Below, piece by piece: positions 16,344 through 25,554 of a DNA stretch of 57,629 nt; position 1 is the first letter of the stretch, and every line of letters begins with the position of its first letter. The notes under the pieces were generated by a model. The model was not told the origin of the DNA and ran no database searches. It saw nothing but the letters and a program-made list of their open reading frames with translations. The DNA comes from CAZGUX01 sp046160045 (GTDB taxonomy: Bacteria > Acidobacteriota > Terriglobia > Bryobacterales > Bryobacteraceae). A program made the translations under genes and the position numbers. The stretch covers positions 1 through 57,629 of the forward strand of contig JBJXGR010000369.1 of assembly GCA_046160045.1 (NCBI GenBank), written 5' to 3'.

Positions 16344-18218
16344 TCACGCCGTCTGAACCTTTGGCTCTCCCGAAGCGGCCAACGTAAGCCGCGGCTCCCT
16401 CGCGATGGCTTCGGAGAGGGCGTTGACCACCTGATCGTCGATCGCCGCGGCGCGCCGCATCTCCGCCGGATACCGCACCGTGAACTCCAGCCCGGCGTTC
16501 GTAAACCGCAGTCTCCCTTCCGGCGCCGGCTGTGACACCGGCAGGTCGACCAGGCGTTGGAAGGCGGCATGCTGCTGCTCGATCCGTTCGCGGTACGGTT
16601 CGTACACTGCTTCGACAGCCGCCATCAGGTGGCGTTCGGCAAGCTGCAGGTCGGTGTCCGCCGCCAGGGTCAGCGCCGCCGTGTGCCAGACGTAGTCCGT
16701 TCCCGGCATCTGCCGGAACAGCGCCGCCGGCTGGAACAGCACCGAGTTCGAGAACCCCACCACCCGTCCGGTAGCCTGCAGGTCCGCGCCTCCACCGGTC
16801 ATCTCCATCAGGTAGAACCGCACCATGCCAATTTCGAGGACGTCACCTGTCACACCCGAGATGGTCACTCGGTCGCCGACCCGAAGCCCGTAGCGGCCGA
16901 TCAGAAAGAAATACGCGATGACGGAAACGATCACGTTCTGGAGCGCGACCGCGAGCCCCGCGGTCAGGAAGCCGGCGTAGGTCGCGAGCGACCCCATCTC
17001 GTTCACGACACCCATCACGATGGCCGCCACAATCAGGGCGCCCACCACCACCCGCCGCAGCAGGAGGAACTGCTTCCGCCGCCGCGGATCCCGCACATAC
17101 CGGAACGTCCCCCGCCGCCATAACTCGGAGATCGCCAGGACGCCGAGGATCGCCACGATCAGCGCGAGCACGCGGAAGAGCAGATAACTCAAGGTGGTGC
17201 TGTACCGCTGCTGCACCGCGTTCCGCTGTTCGATCAGGCTCACCCGTGCGCTCTCGATCAGGAGGCCCTGCTCCCGCAACGGCGCCATCGCCCCGGACAC
17301 CCGCTTGAAGCGCGCAGCCAGGGCTTCGATTTCCTGCCGGTCGGCGTCAATCTGCCGGGCATCCTGCGATGCGGAATCGCTCGAGGCCGACTCGGCGCGC
17401 CGGATGGCGCTCCGGAGATCGTTCACCAACGGCGTCCGGATCGCCTCCAGGTCTTTCCGCAGGGTATTCGTCTCGGCGAGTGCCTCGCCCAACTGGCTTT
17501 TGCGGCTCGCCAGTTGGATCGCCTCCGTGATCAGGCCGAAAACACCCGCGGACTCCGGATCGAAGACCGGGCCGGAGGCCGCAACGCCCGGCGCCTGCGT
17601 CACGGCGGCCGGAGGTTGCACGCCGCGCATGGCTTCCGGCACCGATCGCTCCAACTTATCGATGTACGTGGGCAAACCGCCGCCAGTCGCCTGCCCGCTC
17701 AGGAAGGTGCGGATCCCCTGCACCGACTCCTTGATTTGCTTTGCAAAGCTGAGTTCCGCCTGGAGTTCTTTGCGCCGCGCCTGCAACGTGGCACGCGTCT
17801 GCGCCCCGGCCTTGTTGATGGCGGCCTCCACCTCGGCGATCCGGCCTTCGATGGCGGTGACGCGCTCGACGGCCCGCGCCGAGGACTGCTCCACCCGAAA
17901 GCCTGCCGGCAACTCCTTGCCGGCGGCCGGTGGTTCCGCAGTCACCAGGGGGGTGGCGGCGCGTGCGAAGTCGAACGCCATCTGCAGCGCCCGCGTGGAC
18001 GCCCGCTGCACGCTGTCGCGCGCCAGCACGTCGGCGGGCGACTGCGCCGCCTGCTCGGCCGCGGTCACTCGCCGATACCACGAGATCGTCCGGGCCAGGT
18101 GTGCCACGATGTCGGCTTCGCGAAGCGGCGCCGCGGGCGGAGTGGGCGCCGCGCCCGCAAACGCGAGCGGCAGCAGCCCCATCACGAGGGCGACAATGCC
18201 CACGAGCGACCAGTTCAT
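16344..18218 (-). CDS. MscS-family mechanosensitive channel with long periplasmic N-terminus
   Basis: A 624-residue inner-membrane channel. A signal peptide (1-22) is followed by a roughly 320-residue periplasmic region rich in predicted coiled coil (for example VERVTAIEGRIAEVEAAINK and DADRQEIEALAARFKR). Three hydrophobic segments follow at about 345-440, then the pore-lining helix and MscS beta domain (GLAVALQNVIVSVIAYFFLI, GLRVGDRVTISGVTGDVLEIG). The extended N-terminus resembles MscK/YbdG-type members, not the minimal MscS. It should release solutes on hypo-osmotic shock. Confidence 0.88.
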   Translation of the reverse strand: MNWSLVGIVALVMGLLPLAFAGAAPTPPAAPLREADIVAHLARTISWYRRVTAAEQAAQSPADVLARDSVQRASTRALQMAFDFARAATPLVTAEPPAAGKELPAGFRVEQSSARAVERVTAIEGRIAEVEAAINKAGAQTRATLQARRKELQAELSFAKQIKESVQGIRTFLSGQATGGGLPTYIDKLERSVPEAMRGVQPPAAVTQAPGVAASGPVFDPESAGVFGLITEAIQLASRKSQLGEALAETNTLRKDLEAIRTPLVNDLRSAIRRAESASSDSASQDARQIDADRQEIEALAARFKRVSGAMAPLREQGLLIESARVSLIEQRNAVQQRYSTTLSYLLFRVLALIVAILGVLAISELWRRGTFRYVRDPRRRKQFLLLRRVVVGALIVAAIVMGVVNEMGSLATYAGFLTAGLAVALQNVIVSVIAYFFLIGRYGLRVGDRVTISGVTGDVLEIGMVRFYLMEMTGGGADLQATGRVVGFSNSVLFQPAALFRQMPGTDYVWHTAALTLAADTDLQLAERHLMAAVEAVYEPYRERIEQQHAAFQRLVDLPVSQPAPEGRLRFTNAGLEFTVRYPAEMRRAAAIDDQVVNALSEAIAREPRLTLAASGEPKVQTA

Positions 18219-18480
18219 AGTTCCGACCGCATAATTCTACGGTACACTGCCCGCGGGCGTGCCCAGCCGGCCGTCGCCATTCCTTCCTGCTTGTTGGATC
18301 GCCTGACGATCGACCCACACGGAGCCCTGTACATGGAAGGTCAGAAGAAGCCGGAAGCACGGTTGAACGTACTGGCTGGCGTTCCGGAGCCACCTGATCG
18401 GCCAGGGACGGAAGCCGGAGGAAACGATGCCGCGGATGCCGGAGTGGAAGCAGACGCAGGAGTACTACCCGCACGACGGT

Positions 18481-19539
18481 CTATCGAAGCGTGTACCGTC
18501 CGACGAAGTCGGTGGCGATGCTGCCGAGATACAGTTTGCCGTCGAATTCGTTAACGCTCGTGACGCTGCCCCACCCCCCAGGGTCCTGCAGGTTGCTCAC
18601 GATCCTGCCAGCCGCATCCACGCCGACCACCCAACTGTAACGCCGCGACTGGCCCTCGATCAGCCGGCGCGGCAATCGCGCCATGACTTTGCGGGGGAAG
18701 ACGTACTCCCATGATCGTTCCAAAATCTCGTCGCGCGGGACGGCAAGGGCCACCCAGAAAACGCCGCGGCCATTGTAGGAGAGGTTGTCGGGATAGGCGG
18801 GAAGGGTCAGGAAGCTTTCCTGCTTTCCGGCGCGGCTTCCCCTCAGCCAGAGACGGGTGATCCGGGCCGCAAGCGTCTCGTTCACGAGCACGAACTCGTC
18901 GTTCGGGCCGACCGCGACGCCGTTGGCGAACAGGAGGCCGCTGAGACGTACTTCGGTGGCGCCGGTCTTCCGGTCGTAGCGCAGTAGCGAACCCGTGCCG
19001 CGGGTCTCCAGGAAGTCGAGTATCCAGTGGTGCTGGTCGAACCGCTGGGAGGCGTCGGTAAACCAGATGGAGCCGTCCGATGCGATATCGAGGTCGTTGG
19101 GAAACAGCAAACGTCGGCCTCCCGCACGATCGGTCAGGACTCTGGTCTCGCGGCCCGGCGAGATCGAAAGCAATCCGCGAAAGGCATCGGCCACGATGAG
19201 ATTGCCGTCGGAATCGAACTGCATGCCGAGAGGACGTCCGCCGGTATTCACCCATGTTTCCGGAAGCGTCCCATCCTCGCGAAATCGGACGACCCGTCCG
19301 TCCTCGAGGCCGGTGTAGAACATGCCGTCCGGGCCACGCGTGACGTCCTCAGGACCCGGTCCGATACCGGGTGCGACCTTTTCGGCGCTCGTCAGTGCGC
19401 GGTTCGGGGCGAAGGCTCCGGCCATTCCGGGATTGGGCGGAGGGTGAAACGGAACGGGATCGACCGCGACCGGCCAGAACAGCAGATAGGCTGCCGCGAG
19501 GCCGAACGCTCCCGTCAGGATCCCTACCAGCCGACGCAT
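18481..19539 (-). CDS. SMP-30/strictosidine-synthase-like six-bladed propeller, membrane-anchored
   Basis: A 352-residue protein with one N-terminal hydrophobic segment (GILTGAFGLAAAYLLFWPV), probably an uncleaved anchor facing the periplasm. The remainder is a beta-propeller of the SMP-30/gluconolactonase/strictosidine-synthase type with repeated blades (GPEDVTRGPDGMFYTGLEDG, RPLGMQFDSDGNLIVADAF, PNDLDIASDGSIWFTDAS, YPDNLSYNGRGVFWVALA). Family members are lactonases or adipocyte-membrane-protein-like hydrolases; the specific substrate is unknown. It is not obviously in an operon. Confidence 0.83.
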   Translation of the reverse strand: MRRLVGILTGAFGLAAAYLLFWPVAVDPVPFHPPPNPGMAGAFAPNRALTSAEKVAPGIGPGPEDVTRGPDGMFYTGLEDGRVVRFREDGTLPETWVNTGGRPLGMQFDSDGNLIVADAFRGLLSISPGRETRVLTDRAGGRRLLFPNDLDIASDGSIWFTDASQRFDQHHWILDFLETRGTGSLLRYDRKTGATEVRLSGLLFANGVAVGPNDEFVLVNETLAARITRLWLRGSRAGKQESFLTLPAYPDNLSYNGRGVFWVALAVPRDEILERSWEYVFPRKVMARLPRRLIEGQSRRYSWVVGVDAAGRIVSNLQDPGGWGSVTSVNEFDGKLYLGSIATDFVGRYTLR

Positions 19540-19760
19540 AGGAATGGCTCAGTGCCCAGCGCACATTCTTGCATGAATATCGCGCGGCCGTATGGGAATG
19601 TGGCGGCGATTCGGACGGTGTCGGCGATTTGGACGCCATGACCTCTTCCACGACTTTCCGGGCTCCACTGGACTCCGGATTCGCGGCTGAACTCTGCAGC
19701 GGAGTCCACGCACTTGCCGGTAGACGTTTTTGATGACCATCGAGCCCGACCGGGACGCTG

Positions 19761-20129
19761 TTAGCCTGCGGCATCGGGCTTGAGAGGCCGAACGCGAATC
19801 CGGTCCCTGGTCACTACACAGAAAGATCCGCTAAGATCCGCCTGCGATCCGACCAAGCCCAATGCCAGCTCCGCAGCCTCTTCGGGTGATTCTGGCGTGA
19901 ACCGAAACAGGACGACCCCACTTCCCGCTGACAGCCCGCGTCGGAAAATCAGCTCACCGAAGTCCTTATCGAGCGTGAGAAGAATCCTGTGCTGCTGCGC
20001 GCAGAGGGCGGCAACTTCCTCATCCGAGATTCCCGGACACTCTTCGGCGATCGAGAGCACGTCCCAACCCGCCTTTCGCAGCGCATCCAAGGCCGGCCGC
20101 GGAAAATTCTCGTCGGCCAGAAATGTCAT
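19761..20129 (-). CDS. DUF5615 PIN-like toxin
   Basis: A 122-residue protein starting MTFLADENFPRPALDALRKAG, the N-terminus of the DUF5615 family (PIN-like fold), with acidic active-site candidates D5/E6 and the later LTLDKDFGEL motif. Its ATG (20129-20127) overlaps the upstream stop (ATGA), giving translational coupling to the DUF433 antitoxin. Members are predicted RNases of type II toxin-antitoxin modules. An in-frame extension to 20249 exists but is antisense to the antitoxin and is not supported. Confidence 0.85.
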   Translation of the reverse strand: MTFLADENFPRPALDALRKAGWDVLSIAEECPGISDEEVAALCAQQHRILLTLDKDFGELIFRRGLSAGSGVVLFRFTPESPEEAAELALGLVGSQADLSGSFCVVTRDRIRVRPLKPDAAG

Positions 20130-20359
20130 ACCGTCTTGAGCGGATAGACCTTCTCTTCGCGGAGAAGTTCGCTTGCATAGGCGAGGCAGGCCCGGATGTC
20201 CTCCTCGGAGAGATGCGGATAGCTGGTGAGGATCTGCGCGTGGCTCCAACCCGCGGCGAGCAGTTCGACCACCAGTTCGACGGAGATGCGCGTGCCGCGT
20301 ACAACCGGCTTCCCGGCCAGGACCTTGGGATCGACGACAATGCGTTCAGTCTGGGCCAT
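20126..20359 (-). CDS. DUF433 antitoxin
   Basis: A 77-residue DUF433 protein (RIVVDPKVLAGKPVVRGTRI, then ILTSYPHLSEEDIRACLAYA), the small winged-helix-like antitoxin that pairs with DUF5615 toxins. It is upstream of and overlaps the toxin by 4 bp, the normal order for this module. It likely autoregulates its own promoter upstream of 20359 and neutralises the toxin by direct binding (family knowledge). Confidence 0.88.
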   Translation of the reverse strand: MAQTERIVVDPKVLAGKPVVRGTRISVELVVELLAAGWSHAQILTSYPHLSEEDIRACLAYASELLREEKVYPLKTV

Positions 20360-20622
20360 ACGACGCCCACCTCTCTAGCGGAACTCCTTACATGCTGAAC
20401 CGTCGACGGGTAGAAATGCAAGCCGCCCCACCGGGGACCGCAGGGGACGCCGGCACTAGTCACAATGCGCCGTCGTACACTCCAGCCGGAAAAGGCCTCC
20501 ATGAACCCGAGGGCTTTTGGACTCGACCCCTCAGTACAGCAACCCGGGCACCTTGCGTCCACAACTTGTTTTCCGTTCGCGGACGCCGGAGTCCGATCTT
20601 GCGATGCGGACGCCGGTTGCGT

Positions 20623-22926
20623 TCATTTCCCTGGCAGTGCGAACGCGACGTAGCCTTTGGGCAGGTCCGGGCGCACCGTCCGCGGTGCGCGGCTTCCCGG
20701 GTGCCCACCCCCTGCGTTGATGTTCGATGACGCCGGAACCACCAGGTATTGCCGTCCGCCGGCCTCGTACATTGCAGGGATGCCCTCCGAGCCTGCCGGC
20801 AGCGCGGCAGTCCACAAAACCTTGCCCGTGTCCTCATCGAGTGCGCGGATCTTGCCGTCGCTCGCCGCAATGAAGATCAGCCCTGTCGACGTCACGATCA
20901 TTCCATGATGTTCGGCCATGAAGGCGCCGGTGTCGCGAGCACCCTCCGCCTCGGCGACGGCATCCTGCCCCAACGGAACCTTCCACTTGATGGTTCCCGC
21001 GTTGAGGTCGTAGGCGACCACCGACGACCAGGGAGGACCAAGAATGTAGGGTTGATTGGGATAAAGGCCCCAGTCCGTGTAGTAACGAACGCGCGGCGTC
21101 TGGCTCCCCGGCGGATAAGGCGGGCCGCCGAGCGGCGTGTACTGATCCGCATTCCCTGGGCGGACCTTGAGCCCCCCTGGCGCTCCCCCGGAGGCAACCA
21201 CCGGCCCGCGCGTGGCCGTCCTCTTTGCCGGCCCTTCCTCGGCGGCACCCGCCGGTAGATCGAGGGTTCCGAGATACTCGAAGAGTCGCTGGACGGCGGC
21301 ATCCTCCAGATCCCGAAACGCGGGCATCTTCCCCCGTCCGTTCCGGACCGACAGGCGAAACGAATCCAAGGTGCGACGCTTGCCGATGGCGGCCAGCGGG
21401 GGGGGACCGGATCCTGAGCGCACGCCGTTTACGCCGTGACAGGCCTGACACCGGGCCTCATAGACCGCTTTGGCGCTGGTGTCGGTGGCGGATTTCGCCA
21501 GTGGATCTTCGAGACCCAACTTGTAGATGGTTGGCCAATCCTGCGTGTTTAGGTACATCAGTCCCTTGGTGGGATTGACGGCTCCGCTGCCCCAATTCGA
21601 TCCTCCGCGTGCCCCCGGCATCGAGATCGTCTCCGTAAATCCCGGCGGAGTATACAGCCCTTCGTTGCGCATGGCGGCAATCCGCTTCTTCCATGCGGCG
21701 CGCTCGTCGGGCGTGAGGATATAGGGGTTCACATCGTCAGCCGTGGCTTTTTGGCGTGCGAACGGCGGGGGCGCCGTCGGGAATGGCTGCGTCGGCCAGG
21801 CCTCCTCACCCGGCACCAGACTTTTGGGCACCGACCGTTCCTCGATCGGCCACAGGGGCTTGCCGGTCACGCGATCGAACACGTACAGGAATCCCTGTTT
21901 GCTCGACTGCGCCACCACGTCCACCGGTTTTCCGTCGTGCATCACGGTGAGCAACTGCGGCGCGGCCGTGGTGTCGTAGTCCCACAAATCGTGGTGGACC
22001 AACTGGAAATGCCATAAGCGCTTCCCCGTGCGCGCATCCAGCGCCACCAGGGAATTGGCGAACAGGTTGGCCCCGATCCGGTCGGCCCCGTAGTAATCGT
22101 AGGTCGGAGATCCCGTGGGGAAGTACGCGATTCCCCGCTTCGTATCGACCGTAATCTCGCCCCAGGTGTTCGCTCCCCCCGAGTATTTCCACGCATCTTT
22201 CGGCCAGGTGTCGTAGCCGAACTCACCCGGATGCGGAATGGTATGAAAGGTCCAGACCAGCTTGCCGGTCATCACGTGATAGGCGCGAATATCGCCGGGA
22301 GGCGCCAGGTAGGCTTCGCCGGGCGTGGAGCCCAGCAGAATCAGGTCTTCGAAGACGCGCCCGGGCGTGTCGGTCTGAATGCGATTGATGGTCTTGGGAT
22401 CGCGGCCCAGACCTTGCCTCAGGTCCACCAGTCCACGCTTTCCGAACGTCAGAATCGATTTGCCGGTCCGGGCGTCGATCTCCTGGAGGTAGTCGTTGAT
22501 GGCGAAGATCAGCCGCCGGTCCTTGCGGTCCTTGCTCTCCCAGTAAGCGATGCCGCGGTTTGACACGCCGGGAAGGTTCTCATGGATCCAGATTTCCTTT
22601 CCCGTGGTTGCGTCCAACGCGACCAGCGAACTGTTCCTCGCCAACAGATACATGATGTGATCGACAACGATCGGATTGAACAGGTAGGCCGTGTCATCTC
22701 CCGTGGGATACACCCAGGCGACCTGTAACTGGCTCACGTTGGACTTGTTGATCTGGTCGAGTGCGATGAAATGGGATGAATCCGGCCCCCCGCCGTAATC
22801 CGACCAGCCTCGATGGTTCTGCTCGGCGGCGCCCAGCCAAACGGTCATTCCCACCGGGAGCAACAGGAGTGCGGCCTTCAGGTAGCGGGCGAGGCTGGCA
22901 GTGCGTACGGGGTTGAGGTCAAGCAT
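20623..22926 (-). CDS. PQQ-dependent dehydrogenase with inserted cytochrome c domain
   Basis: A 767-residue secreted quinoprotein alcohol/glucose-type dehydrogenase. An N-terminal hydrophobic segment (LKAALLLLPVGMTVWLG) is followed by PQQ propeller blades (LVALDATTGKEIWIHENL, VALDARTGKRLWHFQLVHHD, YVFDRVTGKPLWPIEE). A class I cytochrome c domain with C493-Q-A-C496-H497 (CQACHGVNG) and a possible axial Met in GRGKMPAF is inserted at about 475-570. The propeller then resumes (VAYDLNAGTIKWKVPLGQ, IRALDEDTGKVLWTAALP). Electrons should pass from PQQ to the built-in haem and on to the respiratory chain. PQQ biosynthesis genes are not in the window. No operon partner is seen. Confidence 0.9.
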   Translation of the reverse strand: MLDLNPVRTASLARYLKAALLLLPVGMTVWLGAAEQNHRGWSDYGGGPDSSHFIALDQINKSNVSQLQVAWVYPTGDDTAYLFNPIVVDHIMYLLARNSSLVALDATTGKEIWIHENLPGVSNRGIAYWESKDRKDRRLIFAINDYLQEIDARTGKSILTFGKRGLVDLRQGLGRDPKTINRIQTDTPGRVFEDLILLGSTPGEAYLAPPGDIRAYHVMTGKLVWTFHTIPHPGEFGYDTWPKDAWKYSGGANTWGEITVDTKRGIAYFPTGSPTYDYYGADRIGANLFANSLVALDARTGKRLWHFQLVHHDLWDYDTTAAPQLLTVMHDGKPVDVVAQSSKQGFLYVFDRVTGKPLWPIEERSVPKSLVPGEEAWPTQPFPTAPPPFARQKATADDVNPYILTPDERAAWKKRIAAMRNEGLYTPPGFTETISMPGARGGSNWGSGAVNPTKGLMYLNTQDWPTIYKLGLEDPLAKSATDTSAKAVYEARCQACHGVNGVRSGSGPPPLAAIGKRRTLDSFRLSVRNGRGKMPAFRDLEDAAVQRLFEYLGTLDLPAGAAEEGPAKRTATRGPVVASGGAPGGLKVRPGNADQYTPLGGPPYPPGSQTPRVRYYTDWGLYPNQPYILGPPWSSVVAYDLNAGTIKWKVPLGQDAVAEAEGARDTGAFMAEHHGMIVTSTGLIFIAASDGKIRALDEDTGKVLWTAALPAGSEGIPAMYEAGGRQYLVVPASSNINAGGGHPGSRAPRTVRPDLPKGYVAFALPGK

Positions 22927-24047
22927 GGATGTTTCTTTGTATGATCCTCTGTTTCCGCCCGTTTCCGCTATGACCCACTAGACTCTCAGGGTTCCCGGTG
23001 TCAAAGACTATGGTTCCGATTTCGTGAGAGGACGCTGGTCTCGCCCCACTCTCCTTATCTACCCAGACCTCCCGAATCGTCGCTCCGGGCCTCGCTCACC
23101 ATGTCACACAGCGGGGGGAGACCCGTGGCAGCAGCCCCTTTGCAGGCTTTCCATCACTGGATCTGTCAACGGATGGCAGTTCTCCAGTTGGCTCAGCCGG
23201 CACCGGCAACCTGGGGACGCGCTTCTGGTAGGAAACTCACGGTTGCGCGGACAAACTCGTCCGCTCACGCGCTCACGGAACGATCCGCTGCCAGTCCTTG
23301 GCTGCAAACGAACTGCGAAAGGCGCCTCGCGTTGGAAGTCGCGCTTTCAGCGCGGATATCGCCTGACAGCGCGCGTGCTGGATTCAACCGGCCGCCCCAT
23401 CCGCTCCTGGTACTTTCATCAAGAGCACGGGAAGACGCCGTCCGAAGCGCAGCAGGGGATGGGGGAGGTGGAACCGCTCGCGCAACCGATCCGGCTCGTC
23501 GCCGGAGAGAGCGAGCGAGTGGTGTACAACCCTCGATTCGGTTTCCTGGGCCCCCTGTCCCTGCGGCTGGGAGAATCGGCGTTGACCCGCCAGGATCCGC
23601 TCGACATCCGTGCGAAAATGAACGCCGGCGTAGTTCCCGGGCAGATGCGTTGCGTCCTGCGCGTGACTGCGGGATTCGCGGCGTCGGCTCGACGGCCTTC
23701 CGGGACCTCCGCGTGTGCGGCCTGCGAACGTGGCAGTACTCGGTCATCATGGCCGCTCAAGCGCGCACAGGGACTGCATCGCGCCGGCGTCGACGGGGTC
23801 AATACCTTCGAGACCGAGGTGCTGACATGGACGGATCCGGTCTGTTTTGCGGTGGCGCTCTATGGGCATCCGGCGGAACTCGACCGGTTCCTCGAAGAGT
23901 CGAACCTTGAAGCGGTCCATCCGGTCGATGCCGGCAACGCGGCTGCACGACAACCACTCCCTGTGGCGTGCTGGCTGGACGTGGTCCATGATGGGTCTTG
24001 GCGGGAGGTCGTTCTGATGGCGCCGCTTGGGATTGCCTGGAGACAAC
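22927..24047 (+). other. Long region with ambiguous coding; possible degraded gene
   Basis: About 1.1 kb separates the divergent PQQ dehydrogenase and the glycosidase-like gene. A plus-strand open frame from 23024 runs through it. Parts read like a natural beta-sandwich protein (VLDSTGRPIRSWYFHQEHGK; VAGESERVVYNPRFGFLGPL; TEVLTWTDPVCFAVALYGHP). Around 23680-23770 the same frame becomes low-complexity Ser/Arg/Ala sequence, and it then runs out of phase over the 5' end of the next gene. No convincing start or ribosome-binding site is visible. The simplest reading is a decayed or frameshifted gene; a real hypothetical protein cannot be excluded. Confidence 0.35.
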
Positions 24048-25550
24048 ATGGACAACATGGAACCTGGAGAGAGAAGTCTGACGCGCCGGGCGCTCTGTAC
24101 CGCGGGGATCGCCGCGTTGGCAGGTCATCGAGGCATGGCAGGCAACGTCCAGGCCCGCGCCTTCGCAGCGGACACCGCGGCCAAGGACCTGCGGAAGAGC
24201 CAACTCTTCCTCGACGACACCTGGATCGAAGAGACCTACCGGCTGGAGAGATCCTGGGAACCCGCCGAGATCTTTCCGGAACCGGTGTTGCGGCCGGAGA
24301 CCGCATGGGAAGGCTACCAGATCGTCATTGCCGGCGGATCGGTGTTCCGTCTGGGCAACGAATGGCGGATGTATTACATGACCTACAACCGACCGGACCC
24401 AATGCGGCTTTGCATGGTGGTGAGCCGGGACGGAATGCGCTGGGAGCGGCCGAAGCTGGGCCTGTTCGAGCACGGTGGCAGCAAGGCGAACAACATCGTG
24501 TTCCATCCGCCGGGCGAGCAGTCATTCACCGCGGCCACGGTTTGCCACGATCCCACGGATGCCAGTGCACCGTTCAAGTTCATGTTCTATGCCGCCGGGG
24601 GCGGTAAACCGACCGGGACGTATGTGGGCTTCAGCAAGGACGGGCTCGAGTGGAGAATGCATCCCGAGCCCGTCCTGACGGCCACCGGAGATCAGACCAA
24701 CCTGATGGGCACGCGAGACCGCAGGGGAAAGTTCGTCGCCTTCCTGCGGCACAAGTTCATGCTGCAGCGTCACCGCGCGCGCACGGTCTGGCGTACCGAG
24801 AGCGACGATTTCGTGCATTGGAGCGAGCCGGAGCCGATTCTCCGTCCGGACCTGATCGACGACCCCAATGTCGAACTGTACGGCTTTACGGGCTTCCCGT
24901 ACTCGGACATGTACCTGGGTCTGGTGGAACGGTGGATGGGCAATCCGGATGTTTTTGAGATCCAGCCTGCCTGGAGCCACGACGGAGTGCGCTGGCATCG
25001 TCCCACCACACGAAAGCCGCTGATCGCGCCGCAATTCCCCTGGAACGAGCGCTGGAACAGCACCGTGAACACGGCCCCGATCCGCGTTGGCAATGTGTTG
25101 CGCTTCTACTTCGGCGGGCGAAGCCGCGCGCACGGCCGGGAACTCGGCCAAGTCTACGGAGCGGTCGGCATGGCCGTAGCCGCCGTGGATCGCTTCGCGG
25201 CGATCCGCGCCGATTTCAAAGAAGGCCAACTGATCACGAAGGCGATGACTTGGCCGGGCGGCGATCTGATCCTGAACTGCAATCACACCCGCAATCCCCA
25301 GGGTTTCTACAACGCGGGAGGCGGTTCGATCGAAGTGGAGGTGCACGATGAAGGAGGCAACCCCATCCCTGGTTTCGCAGGCGATCAGCGGGCAAAGTTC
25401 AACCGGCTGAATCCGTTTCCCTGGGCGGAAGAAGAGAAGCCGGTCCGCTGGCCGGCCGACCGGTCGCTGGCCGAACTGGCGGGCAAGCGAATCCGGTTAG
25501 TGTTCCTGCTGCGGGATTCGAGGCTGTATTCGTTTCGAGCGAGAGGATGA
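24048..25550 (+). CDS. Tat-exported five-bladed-propeller glycosidase-like protein
   Basis: About 500 residues. The N-terminus has a twin-arginine-type leader (SLTRRALCTAGIAALAG). The body has the strand pattern and short motifs of the GH43/GH32-like five-bladed propeller superfamily (FLDDTWIEETYRLERSWEP, WRMYYMTYNRPDPMRLCMV, FVGFSKDGLEW-type blades, YSDMYLGLVERW, RFYFGGRS), followed by a C-terminal beta-sandwich (GGGSIEVEVHDEGGNPIPGF). Catalytic residues cannot be assigned with confidence, so glycan binding or hydrolysis is the inferred class only. ATG 24048 is used; 24027 is also in frame. Its stop is 4 bp from the convergent DUF1501 stop, leaving no room for a separate terminator. Confidence 0.72.
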   Translation: MDNMEPGERSLTRRALCTAGIAALAGHRGMAGNVQARAFAADTAAKDLRKSQLFLDDTWIEETYRLERSWEPAEIFPEPVLRPETAWEGYQIVIAGGSVFRLGNEWRMYYMTYNRPDPMRLCMVVSRDGMRWERPKLGLFEHGGSKANNIVFHPPGEQSFTAATVCHDPTDASAPFKFMFYAAGGGKPTGTYVGFSKDGLEWRMHPEPVLTATGDQTNLMGTRDRRGKFVAFLRHKFMLQRHRARTVWRTESDDFVHWSEPEPILRPDLIDDPNVELYGFTGFPYSDMYLGLVERWMGNPDVFEIQPAWSHDGVRWHRPTTRKPLIAPQFPWNERWNSTVNTAPIRVGNVLRFYFGGRSRAHGRELGQVYGAVGMAVAAVDRFAAIRADFKEGQLITKAMTWPGGDLILNCNHTRNPQGFYNAGGGSIEVEVHDEGGNPIPGFAGDQRAKFNRLNPFPWAEEEKPVRWPADRSLAELAGKRIRLVFLLRDSRLYSFRARG

Positions 25551-25554
25551 AGGC

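Noticed and set aside
15308..16387. 359-codon rightward frame across the alcohol dehydrogenase
   Set aside because: Antisense shadow; the dehydrogenase has intact catalytic and structural zinc residues.
18219..18480. Possible short coding remnant (PRMPEWKQTQEYYPHDGL) between MscS and the propeller gene
   Set aside because: Too short, no start or ribosome-binding site, and no recognised family.
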